The translations under genes were made by a program, and so were the position numbers. The notes beneath the pieces are model-generated. The model ran no database searches. It was given only the letters and a program-made list of their open reading frames with translations, and was not told the DNA's origin. 34,939 bases of DNA from Trueperaceae bacterium (lineage in GTDB: Bacteria > Deinococcota > Deinococci > Deinococcales > Trueperaceae), in assembly GCA_011390455.1 (NCBI GenBank), contig JAABSI010000025.1, forward strand, positions 1-34,939. The letters run 5' to 3'. Shown piece after piece: positions 16,513-22,928 of this stretch (position 1 is its first letter; each line of letters starts with the position of its first letter).

Positions 16513-17019
16513 ATGGACCTCGACGAGGCGCGCAGCCGCTTGGCCGTGGGGGTCGAAGCGATCGAATGCTTCGTCGCCGGGATCGGTGACGAGGAGGCCG
16601 AGTACCGCCCGGGGCCGGGCGCCTGGAGCGTGCGCGAGGTGCTCGCGCATCTCGTGCACGAGGAGGGCGCCGACTTCCGGGGGCGCTTCCGGGCGACCTT
16701 GGCGGACCCGGCGGCGCCGTGGCCGCCGGTCGATCCGTTCGCACCGAGCGAGGGAGTGCGGAACGACACGCGCTCGGCGCGTGCCCTGGTGGAAGGGTTC
16801 CGCGAGGAGCGCGCCGTGTCGCTCGCCTGGCTGGCCACGCTCGACGCCCCGGACCTGGATCGGGCGCACGATGCCGACGGGCGTCGGCTCCGAGCCGGCG
16901 ACCTGTTGGCCGCGTGGGTGGCCCACGACCTGGTCCACCTGCGTCAGTTGACCGCGGTGCGCCTCGCCTGGTGGATGCGGCGAGCGGCGCCGTACGTGGC
17001 CGAGTACGCCGAGGGCTAG
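16513..17019 (+). CDS. DinB-like four-helix-bundle protein
   Basis: 168 residues. It has the DinB/YfiT-type pattern: WSVREVLAHLVHEE in the first half and WVAHDLVHLRQL near the C-terminus, supplying the His residues of the family's metal site. Members are metal-binding four-helix bundles, some acting as thiol transferases (bacillithiol or mycothiol S-transferases); the activity here is unknown. ATG 16513 has no Shine-Dalgarno; a CATGCT box lies 5 nt upstream, so this mRNA may also be leaderless. Its TAG stop lies in the sequence CTAG, which is also the stop of the convergent MarR gene. Confidence 0.78.
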   Translation: MDLDEARSRLAVGVEAIECFVAGIGDEEAEYRPGPGAWSVREVLAHLVHEEGADFRGRFRATLADPAAPWPPVDPFAPSEGVRNDTRSARALVEGFREERAVSLAWLATLDAPDLDRAHDADGRRLRAGDLLAAWVAHDLVHLRQLTAVRLAWWMRRAAPYVAEYAEG

Positions 17020-17489
17020 GCTCGTCGGGGAGGGTCGTCCTCGTACCCCTCGTCGCGACCGACCTGCAGCCAGACCACTTCGAGCGCATCCGCGGCGGCG
17101 CGCACGCTGGCCGGATCGACGTCCGGATGCAGGGCGTCGAAGCGCTCGGCCGCCGCGCGCATGGCGAGCGCGTGGCGGGCGTGCCCCTCCTCGGTGACGT
17201 AGGCCAACCGGCGGCGGCGATCGTCGGGATCGTCCTCGACGCGCACCAGCCCTTCGAGCTCCAGGTACCCGAGGGCGCGGGCGACGGACGGGGCCGAGCG
17301 CGCCAAGCGGTCCGCGATCGCGCTGGGGGAGTGGTACCCGAGCACGAGGCTGTGCAGGACCAAGAAGTCGTTGTGTCGGAGTTGGCTGACCTCCGTGACG
17401 TACGGGTCGATCTCGCGTGAGACGAGCCGCGACAGTTGCATCGCGCGCTGCATCACTCGAACGATGTCGGGTCGTTCGCTGGTTCGCAT
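17016..17489 (-). CDS. MarR-family transcriptional regulator
   Basis: 157 residues. The winged helix includes LVLGYHSPSAIADRLARSAPSVARALGYLELEGLVRVEDDPDDRRRRLAYVTEEG, with the DDRR wing motif typical of MarR proteins. There is no cysteine, so thiol redox sensing of the OhrR type is not supported. ATG 17489 has TACGCT 8 nt upstream and no ribosome-binding site. The 15-bp dyad CGAGCGTAACGCTCG (17496-17510) covers that box, which suggests autoregulation. The gene ends in a 4-nt overlap with the DinB-like gene. Confidence 0.85.
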   Translation of the reverse strand: MRTSERPDIVRVMQRAMQLSRLVSREIDPYVTEVSQLRHNDFLVLHSLVLGYHSPSAIADRLARSAPSVARALGYLELEGLVRVEDDPDDRRRRLAYVTEEGHARHALAMRAAAERFDALHPDVDPASVRAAADALEVVWLQVGRDEGYEDDPPRRA

Positions 17490-17495
17490 CGGAAA

Positions 17496-17510
17496 CGAGC
17501 GTAACGCTCG
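17496..17510. promoter_or_regulatory. Dyad over the marR-type promoter, candidate MarR operator
   Basis: CGAGCG and CGCTCG are perfect 6-bp arms around TAA. The dyad contains the TACGCT -10 box (17498-17503, minus strand) of the MarR-family gene, a common position for a MarR autorepressor site. Confidence 0.4.
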
Positions 17511-17537
17511 GCGGCGCCGTGGAGGCACCGCCGAGCG
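17505..17537 (-). terminator. Hairpin after yceI, candidate terminator
   Basis: The arms CGCTCGGCGG (17505-17514) and CCGCCGAGCG (17528-17537) are perfect 10-bp complements, with a further GCC/GGC pair inside the 13-nt loop. It lies 32 bases past the yceI stop on the minus strand and is followed there by TTACGCTCGTTT rather than a clean T-run. Its arm shares CGCTCG with the MarR operator candidate. Confidence 0.45.
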
Positions 17538-17569
17538 ACGCGTGGACCGCTGCATGCCGTGTGGAGCGG

Positions 17570-18124
17570 TCAGCCCTGTCGGGTCACCTGCACGTCGATC
17601 GAGAGCTTGACCTCTTCGGCGACGAGCAGGGCACCGGCCTCGAGGATCTGGTTCCAGGTGAGGCCCCACTCCTTGCGGTTGAGCTTGGCGCTGGCCGTCG
17701 CGGCGCGGCGCGGAAGGCCCCACGGGTCGGTGATCGCTTCGCCGATCTCGGCGTCGAGGACCACGGGCTTGGTGACGCCGTGCATGGTGAGGTCGCCGGC
17801 GACCTCGTAGCGCTCGCCGCCGAGGGCGGTCACGCGGGTGCTCTCGAAGGTGATCGTCGGGTTGGCCTCGGCGTCGAAGAAGTCCGCGGACCGCAGGTGG
17901 GCGTCGCGGTCCTTGGTGCCGGTATGGATGCTGGCGGTCTCGATCTCGATGCGCACCGAGGCCGGGGCGCCGTCGGCGCCCGTCTCGACGGTGCCGGCGA
18001 CCTGCTCGAAGCGCCCGCGGACGGTCGAGAGGCCCATGTGGCGGACGGAGAAGGCGACGTCGGTGTGGGCGGGGTCGACGGCCCAGGTGGCGGGCGTGGT
18101 GCGGTTGGCGGTGGTCGTGGTCAT
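17570..18124 (-). CDS. YceI-family polyisoprenoid-binding protein
   Basis: 184 residues, a lipocalin-like beta-barrel that binds isoprenoid lipids such as quinones in characterised members. Family features in order: WAVDPAHTDVAFSVRHMGLSTVRGRF, ADFFDAEANPTITFEST, GDLTMHGVTKPVVLDAEI and LNRKEWGLTWN. There is no signal peptide, unlike E. coli YceI, so it is probably cytoplasmic. ATG 18124 has GAGGAG about 8 nt upstream; the frame extends further but without a better start. It is divergent from the HxlR-type gene, with operator-like repeats between them. Confidence 0.9.
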   Translation of the reverse strand: MTTTTANRTTPATWAVDPAHTDVAFSVRHMGLSTVRGRFEQVAGTVETGADGAPASVRIEIETASIHTGTKDRDAHLRSADFFDAEANPTITFESTRVTALGGERYEVAGDLTMHGVTKPVVLDAEIGEAITDPWGLPRRAATASAKLNRKEWGLTWNQILEAGALLVAEEVKLSIDVQVTRQG

Positions 18125-18181
18125 GGTCGGACTCCTCGAAGGTTGGGGTGGCTCGGGTGGCGCGATGCACCGAACGACCAC

Positions 18182-18211
18182 AACGTACGGTCAAGCGCTC
18201 TAGAATGTCAA
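18182..18211 (-). promoter_or_regulatory. Promoter of the yceI-type gene
   Basis: On the minus strand a -35 TTGACA (18206-18211) and -10 TACGTT (18182-18187) are separated by 18 bp. The predicted leader is about 50 nt. The -35 lies inside one of the two GTCAAGCGCT repeats. Confidence 0.5.
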
Positions 18212-18216
18212 GCGCT
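18190..18216. promoter_or_regulatory. Paired direct repeats, candidate HxlR operator
   Basis: GTCAAGCGCT occurs at 18190-18199 and 18207-18216, a 17-bp period. One copy overlaps the yceI -35 and the other lies in the promoter spacer. The adjacent divergent HxlR-type regulator is the obvious candidate to bind here. Confidence 0.45.
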
Positions 18217-18241
18217 ACGAACAACGCAGCGCCCCGTCGTG

Positions 18242-18247
18242 TAGACT
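18242..18247 (+). promoter_or_regulatory. -10 box of a leaderless promoter for the HxlR gene
   Basis: TAGACT is followed by 6 nt (GCACCC) and GTG 18254. No Shine-Dalgarno precedes the start, and the -35 region (GAACAA at 17 nt) is weak. Confidence 0.5.
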
Positions 18248-18253
18248 GCACCC

Positions 18254-18643
18254 GTGAACGCGCACGACCACGCCTTCTGCCCGGTCTACGACAGCATCCA
18301 GCTGCTTCAAGAGAAGTGGGTGTTGCACATCGTGCGGGCCTTGCTCGAGGGACCGCACGGCTTCAACGACCTGGCGCGCGCCGTCGGTGGCGTGAACACG
18401 ACGACGCTCTCCGCGCGCCTCGAGCACCTGGAGCGCGTCGGCGTGGTGGTCAAGACGATCGAGTCGACGATGCCGCCGCGCACGCGCTACGAGCTCAGCG
18501 AAGCCGGGCGCGCGCTGCAGCACGTGGTCGATGCGATCGATGCCTGGGCGCGCGCGCACATGCCGGCGTGCCGGGCGGCGGAGGCGGCCGGGGCCGCCGC
18601 CGTGCTGCCGCGGTCAGGCGCGGGTCGCCCAGCGCACGAGTAG
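18254..18643 (+). CDS. HxlR-family transcriptional regulator with N-terminal cysteine
   Basis: 129 residues. The winged helix has the HxlR pattern: FCPVYDSIQLLQEKWVLHIVRALLEGP, then FNDLARAVGGVNTTTLSARLEHLERVGVV and RYELSEAGRAL. Cys9 aligns with the N-terminal redox cysteine of B. subtilis YodB and HypR, which sense quinones, diamide and hypochlorite; only one other cysteine, near the C-terminus, is present. The C-terminal 30 residues are Ala-rich and probably disordered. GTG 18254 is set by the TAGACT box 6 nt upstream. The last 30 bases overlap the convergent aminopeptidase gene. Its likely target is the divergent YceI gene. Confidence 0.85.
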   Translation: MNAHDHAFCPVYDSIQLLQEKWVLHIVRALLEGPHGFNDLARAVGGVNTTTLSARLEHLERVGVVVKTIESTMPPRTRYELSEAGRALQHVVDAIDAWARAHMPACRAAEAAGAAAVLPRSGAGRPAHE

Positions 18644-20086
18644 CCGCACCCCGAAGCCGGTCGCCCCCTTCGTCACGTAGCCCTTCTCGGCGGCCTGCAT
18701 GCCCATGCCGGCGATGTCGAGGTGCACCCATGGGTAGTCGACGAAGCGCTCGAGGAACGCGGCGGCCACCGAGGCGCCGCCGCGCGGCTTGCCGCTCGAG
18801 TTCTTGAGGTCGGCGACGTCGCTGCGCAGGTCCTCGAGGTACTCCTTCCACAGCGGCAGCGGCCAGACCCGCTCGTAGGTGGCCTCGGCCGCTGCGTCGA
18901 TCTGCGCGGCGAGCGCCGCATCGTTCGCGAAGCGCCCCGCCGCGATCCCCTCGCCCAGCGCCGTGACCACGGCCCCGGTCAGGGTGGCCAGGTCGACGAC
19001 GGCCCGCGGGCGGTACCGCTGCGCGAAGGAGAGCGCGTCGGCGAGCAGCAGCCGCCCCTCGGCGTCGGTCGAGATGATCTCGATGGTCGTGCCGTTCGCG
19101 GCCGTGAGCACGTCCGCCGGGCGGTAGGCGTGGGCGTCGAGCATGTTCTCGGTCGCCGGGACGAGCGCCACCACGCGCCGCGGAGCGCGCAGCCGCCCGA
19201 TCGAGCGCATCGCGCCCAGCACGGCGGCGGCGCCGGCCATGTCGCCTTTCATCGCGTCCATGCCCGCGCGCCCCTTGATCGTCACGCCGCCGCTGTCGAA
19301 CGTGACCCCCTTGCCGACGAGCACGAGCGGCGCCTCCTGGCCGTTCGTCGGGTCGTGCTCGAGCACGATGAAGCGCGGCTCGAAGCCGGCGCCTCGGGCG
19401 ACGCCGAGGAAGGCCCCCATGCCGTGTTCGGCCGCCCACGCGCGGTCGCCGACGGTGATGGCGAAGCCATGGTCGCGCGCGAGCTCCTGAGCGACGTCGG
19501 CCAGGTGGTCGGGGGTGGCGACGTTCGGGGGGCGATTGACCAGTTCGCGCGCGAGCTCGACGCCTTCGGCGACCGCCTCGGCCCAGCGCACGGCGTCGCG
19601 CGCGGCCTCGAGGCGCGGCTCGTCCACCGTGAGCACGAGCTCGTCCACGCCCGGGTCCTGGGCGTAGCGGTACAGGCCGAGGCGCGCGCCTTCGACGGTC
19701 GCGCCCGCCGCGGCCGCGAAGTCGAGGTCGGCGAGGCCGGCGCCGAGCGGGGCGATCCCGACGCGCTTCGCGCCGAGGGCGCGGGCGCGCCGCAGCGCTG
19801 CGGCCGCAGCGCGCCGCACCACGTCGGCGTCGAGGTCCGAGGCGGGGCCGAGCCCGACCACGAGGACGCGCGAGGAGGCGAGACCCCGCTCGGGGAACAG
19901 CGGCGTGACCTGGCCGACGGCGGGGTCGAGGTCGCCGCGCGCGTGGAGCCGGCCGACCAGCCCGTCCAGGGCGCGGTCCACGGCGTGGGTGGCGCCGCCG
20001 GGCAGGCTCGCCTCGGCGAGCACCGGGATCACGATGGCGTCCACGTCGAGTTCGGTGAGGGCGATGGCGTGCGGGATCGTCTTCAT
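18614..20086 (-). CDS. pepA: Leucyl aminopeptidase (M17 family)
   Basis: 490 residues, a two-metal cytosolic aminopeptidase that forms hexamers in this family. The N-terminal macrodomain-like region (1-165) precedes the catalytic domain. Metal ligands are visible in VGKGVTFDSGGVTIKG, DAMKGDMAGAAAVLG and STDAEGRLLLADAL (about residues 339-352). The last motif has Ser in place of the usual Asn of NTDAEGRL, a minor change next to the ligands; all Asp and Glu ligands are kept. ATG 20086 has no ribosome-binding site but TACACC lies 7 nt upstream. The frame is open for 96 more codons upstream, with no support for their use. Confidence 0.92.
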   Translation of the reverse strand: MKTIPHAIALTELDVDAIVIPVLAEASLPGGATHAVDRALDGLVGRLHARGDLDPAVGQVTPLFPERGLASSRVLVVGLGPASDLDADVVRRAAAAALRRARALGAKRVGIAPLGAGLADLDFAAAAGATVEGARLGLYRYAQDPGVDELVLTVDEPRLEAARDAVRWAEAVAEGVELARELVNRPPNVATPDHLADVAQELARDHGFAITVGDRAWAAEHGMGAFLGVARGAGFEPRFIVLEHDPTNGQEAPLVLVGKGVTFDSGGVTIKGRAGMDAMKGDMAGAAAVLGAMRSIGRLRAPRRVVALVPATENMLDAHAYRPADVLTAANGTTIEIISTDAEGRLLLADALSFAQRYRPRAVVDLATLTGAVVTALGEGIAAGRFANDAALAAQIDAAAEATYERVWPLPLWKEYLEDLRSDVADLKNSSGKPRGGASVAAAFLERFVDYPWVHLDIAGMGMQAAEKGYVTKGATGFGVRLLVRWATRA

Positions 20087-20157
20087 GATTTCAGGTGTAC
20101 CGCACCGGGTGGAGGGCGTCCCGGTCGTCGAGCGCGCCGCGGGGCACGGGTGCGGGC

Positions 20158-20186
20158 TTGACGTGCATACCCCTACCGGGTATAAG
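20158..20186 (+). promoter_or_regulatory. Strong leaderless promoter of the rhodanese operon
   Basis: -35 TTGACG (20158-20163), a 17-bp spacer and -10 TATAAG (20181-20186) form the best sigma-70-type promoter in the window. ATG 20193 follows after 6 nt, so the mRNA should be leaderless. Confidence 0.7.
20167..20183. promoter_or_regulatory. ATACCC-N5-GGGTAT dyad, candidate CsoR/CstR-type operator
   Basis: Perfect 6-bp arms ATACCC and GGGTAT flank CTACC. The dyad fills the promoter spacer and the first bases of the -10 box, so a bound protein would block RNA polymerase. The half-sites resemble those I recall for CsoR/CstR-family repressors, some of which control rhodanese genes in response to persulfides. 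No such regulator gene lies in this window. Confidence 0.5.
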
Positions 20187-20192
20187 AGCGCT

Positions 20193-20633
20193 ATGGCCAA
20201 ACGTCCTGCACCCCGCACCCCCCGTCGTTCTCCGACGGCGCTCTTCGCCGCCCTCGCCGCGGTCGTCGTCCTCGGCGGCCTCGGGGTGGCGCTCACCCGC
20301 AGCTCCGACGCGGCGCTGACGACCGTCAGCGTGCGCGACCTGCACGCCGCGATCGGCCAGGAGCCCGCGCCCACCGTGCTCGACGTGCGCGAGCCCTACG
20401 AGTACGAGGCCGGCCACGTCGAGGGCGCGCTCCTGATGCCGCTCGCGCGCACCGTGGAGATGGCGCTCGCGGCCGGTCTCCCGAAGGACGAGCCCGTGTA
20501 CGTCTTCTGCCGCAGCGGCAACCGCTCGCTGCAAGCGGCTCAGGCGCTCGTCGCCGCCGGCTACGAGGACGTGCGCAACGTCGACGGCGGCATCATCGCC
20601 TGGACCGGTGCGGGTCTGCCGGTGGTGCGATGA
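20193..20633 (+). CDS. Membrane-anchored rhodanese-domain protein
   Basis: 146 residues. A basic N-terminus and one membrane helix (about 15-34) precede a single rhodanese domain (43-146). The active-site loop CRSGNRS begins at Cys106; the CH2A-type LDVREPYEYEAGHVEGALLMPL segment is intact. Rhodaneses move sulfane sulfur between thiols. The helix should place the domain outside the membrane (positive-inside rule), where it would meet periplasmic or surface persulfides. The start is fixed by the leaderless promoter. It overlaps the second rhodanese gene by 4 nt (ATGA). Confidence 0.88.
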   Translation: MAKRPAPRTPRRSPTALFAALAAVVVLGGLGVALTRSSDAALTTVSVRDLHAAIGQEPAPTVLDVREPYEYEAGHVEGALLMPLARTVEMALAAGLPKDEPVYVFCRSGNRSLQAAQALVAAGYEDVRNVDGGIIAWTGAGLPVVR

Positions 20634-20959
20634 GCCGCATCGACATGGGTACGTACGTGGAGGTCGACGTCGCCGAGCTCCATGGCGACGACGACCCGAA
20701 CAAGGTCGTCCTGGACGTGCGCGAACCGATGGAGACCGCCCACGGGACCGTGGAGGGGGCGCTCTGCGTCCCGCTCGGTCGGCTCGACGAGGCGATCGCG
20801 CAGATCGACGACGACGCCAACCTCTACATCGTCTGCCGCTCGGGCAGCCGCTCGGCGTACGCCTCCGAGGTCCTGGCGGGCGCGGGCAAGCGCGACGTCA
20901 AGAACGTCGCGGGGGGCCTGATGGCCTGGGTGTCGAAGGGATACCCGCTGGCGCGCTGA
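20630..20959 (+). CDS. Cytoplasmic single-domain rhodanese
   Basis: 109 residues with one rhodanese domain and no signal or membrane helix. The active loop is CRSGSRS starting at Cys69, preceded by VLDVREPMETAHGTVEGALCVPL. A second cysteine, Cys46, lies in the ALCVPL strand. It is translationally coupled to the membrane-anchored rhodanese (ATGA overlap), suggesting one protein handles sulfur outside and the other inside the cell; this division of labour is inference. Confidence 0.9.
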   Translation: MSRIDMGTYVEVDVAELHGDDDPNKVVLDVREPMETAHGTVEGALCVPLGRLDEAIAQIDDDANLYIVCRSGSRSAYASEVLAGAGKRDVKNVAGGLMAWVSKGYPLAR

Positions 20960-20984
20960 TCCCGCACCGTCGGATGTACAAGGT

Positions 20985-21010
20985 TTGACAATGGTGTGTC
21001 CAACTACGGT
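20985..21010 (+). promoter_or_regulatory. Possible promoter of the fasciclin gene
   Basis: A consensus TTGACA (20985-20990) is followed by TACGGT (21005-21010), but the spacer is only 14 nt, so one of the boxes may be wrong. It would give a leader of about 95 nt. Confidence 0.3.
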
Positions 21011-21071
21011 CGCGCCTCGAAGCCCGGGGGAAACTCCGGACATCGAGGCGCGATCATCCGGACGGGGGGCT

Positions 21072-21089
21072 GCCCGCCGCCGGGCGGGC
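21072..21089 (+). promoter_or_regulatory. Leader hairpin before the fasciclin gene
   Basis: GCCCGCC and GGCGGGC are exact 7-bp arms with a GCCG tetraloop. The hairpin sits between the rhodanese operon and the fasciclin ribosome-binding site. No T-run follows, so it is a poor terminator and could instead be a leader structure. Confidence 0.35.
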
Positions 21090-21110
21090 CTCGGAGAAAC
21101 GAGGAGCACC

Positions 21111-22031
21111 ATGCGCCAGAAGAACCTGTTCCGAGCCCTCTTGACGTTCGCCCTCGCCGGCACGCTCGCGGCCTGCGGCATGACCACGCCCACCGAGCGC
21201 GGCTCGATCGCCGAGGTCGCCGCCGAGAACGGCAACTTCTCCATCCTGCTCGCTGCTCTGACCCAAGAGAACCTCGCCCCGGTCTTCGCGGACGACGAAG
21301 CCGGCCCGTTCACCGTGTTCGCTCCGACCGACGCCGCGTTCGAAGCGCTGATCGAAGAGCTCGGGACCACGGCCGAAGGCCTGCTCGCGCGCGACGACCT
21401 CGCCGAGATCCTCCAGTACCACGTGACCGAAGGCAGCGTGCTCTTCAGCACCGCCGCCGGCCTCGAGGTCATCCCGACGCTCAACGGCATGCCGATCGCT
21501 CAGGACGGCGGCGTCTTGGATGGCCGCGCCTCGATCGTGAACGCCGACATCGTGGCCAGCAACGGCGTCATCCACGTCATCGACCAGGTGCTGCTCCCGA
21601 CCAAGACGATCGCCGACATCGCGGTCGCCGACAGCCGCTTCTCGACCCTCGTCGCGGCGCTGACCGAAGCCGAGCTCGTCGGTGCGGTCGCGGACGAGAC
21701 GGCCGACCTGACCGTGTTCGCCCCCACCAACGACGCCTTCGGCGCCGCCCTCGACGCCCTCGGTCTGACGGCGGCGGAGCTCCTCGCGAGCCCCGACCTC
21801 GCCGACATCCTCCTGTACCACGTCGTTCCGGCCCCGAGCCTGACCGCTGCCGACGTCATCGCGGCCGCCCCGGGTTCCGTTGCGACGCTCCAGGGCTCCA
21901 CCATCGATTTCGAAGTCGTCGACGGCGGCGTCGTCCTCAACGGCACCGTCAACGTGATCATCACCGACGTCAAGGCCGTCAACGGCGTCATCCACGCGAT
22001 CGACTTCGTCCTGCTGCCCCCGACCCCCTGA
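21111..22031 (+). CDS. Lipoprotein with two fasciclin (FAS1) domains
   Basis: 306 residues. A lipoprotein signal peptide ends in the lipobox LAAC with lipidated Cys22. Two FAS1 domains follow (about 30-165 and 168-305); each has FxVFAPT(D/N)xAF near its start, a YHV segment and a final NGVIHxIDxVLLP motif. FAS1 domains mediate adhesion or protein interaction; here the protein is likely anchored on the outer face of a membrane. ATG 21111 has GAGGAG with 4-5 nt spacing. The gene stands alone between the rhodanese operon and a strong palindromic terminator. Confidence 0.9.
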   Translation: MRQKNLFRALLTFALAGTLAACGMTTPTERGSIAEVAAENGNFSILLAALTQENLAPVFADDEAGPFTVFAPTDAAFEALIEELGTTAEGLLARDDLAEILQYHVTEGSVLFSTAAGLEVIPTLNGMPIAQDGGVLDGRASIVNADIVASNGVIHVIDQVLLPTKTIADIAVADSRFSTLVAALTEAELVGAVADETADLTVFAPTNDAFGAALDALGLTAAELLASPDLADILLYHVVPAPSLTAADVIAAAPGSVATLQGSTIDFEVVDGGVVLNGTVNVIITDVKAVNGVIHAIDFVLLPPTP

Positions 22032-22058
22032 TCGACGGGTACGGGTAGATCCAACGAA

Positions 22059-22086
22059 CGGGCCCCGCGGCATGCCGCGGGGCCCG
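22059..22086. terminator. Bidirectional terminator (28-bp perfect palindrome)
   Basis: A 28-bp perfect palindrome, CGGGCCCCGCGGC and its exact complement around the centre, lies between the fasciclin gene and the convergent sugar permease gene. CTTCACGTTTT follows on the plus strand. Confidence 0.8.
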
Positions 22087-22106
22087 CTTCACGTTTTGGG
22101 CGTGCG

Positions 22107-22928
22107 TCAGCCCTTGACCGAGCCCGCCAGCAGGCCTTTGACGAAGTAGCGGCCGAGCAGGATGTACACCAGGAGCGTCGGGAGCGCCGCGAGGATTGCG
22201 CCCGCCATCGGCAGGTTCCAACGCACCGCCTCCCCGCCGGCGAGCTGCGCGAGCGCGACCGTGATCGGCTGGCTGGCCTGGCTCGTGAGCGTCACTGCGA
22301 ACAGGAACTCGTTCCAGATCTGCGTGAACTGCCAGATGATGACCACCACGAAGCCCGGCAACGAGAGCGGGAAGACGATGCGGCCGTAGAGCCCGAAGAA
22401 GCCGGCGCCGTCGATCTTGCCCGCCTCGAGCATCTCGTCGGGGATCTCGGCGTAGTAGTTGCGGAAGATCAGGGTGGTGATCGGCAGGCCGTAGACCACG
22501 TGCGCCAGGATGAGCCCGTACAGCCCGCCGTAGAGCCCGATGGACCGCAGGAAGTCGAACAGCGGGATCAGGATCGCCTGGTACGGGATGAACATCCCGA
22601 AGAGCATCAGCGGGAAGACGACGTTGGCGCCGGGGAAGCGCCACTTGGCGAGGACGTAGCCGTTCATCGAGCCGAGCAGCGCCGAGAGGAAGGTCGCGAC
22701 CAGCGTCAGCGTGAAGCTGTTCGCCAGCTTGGGCGCGAAGGCGTCCCAGGCCTCGACGAAGGAGCGCCAGTACCAGACCTCCGGCAGCGACCAGGTGGTC
22801 GCGAGGTTGATGCCGGCGGGCGACTTGAGGCTCGTCACGATCACCAGGTAGACCGGCAGCAGGAAGAGCGCGCTGGCGAGCCCCAGCAGGACGTAGATGA
22901 GCCAGCGGTTGCGGCGCCAGGTGATCAT
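22107..22928 (-). CDS. Sugar ABC transporter permease, MalG/LacG type
   Basis: 273 residues with six membrane helices and the carbohydrate-importer EAA loop [36 protein letters not shown] at about 170-205 ([11 protein letters not shown] core), which contacts the ATPase. It is a CUT1-family inner-membrane permease. ATG 22928 overlaps the stop of the upstream permease gene (ATGA). It is the last gene of a three-gene operon that lacks an ATPase gene, a common arrangement in which a shared MsmX/UgpC-like ATPase serves several importers. Confidence 0.92.
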   Translation of the reverse strand: MITWRRNRWLIYVLLGLASALFLLPVYLVIVTSLKSPAGINLATTWSLPEVWYWRSFVEAWDAFAPKLANSFTLTLVATFLSALLGSMNGYVLAKWRFPGANVVFPLMLFGMFIPYQAILIPLFDFLRSIGLYGGLYGLILAHVVYGLPITTLIFRNYYAEIPDEMLEAGKIDGAGFFGLYGRIVFPLSLPGFVVVIIWQFTQIWNEFLFAVTLTSQASQPITVALAQLAGGEAVRWNLPMAGAILAALPTLLVYILLGRYFVKGLLAGSVKG

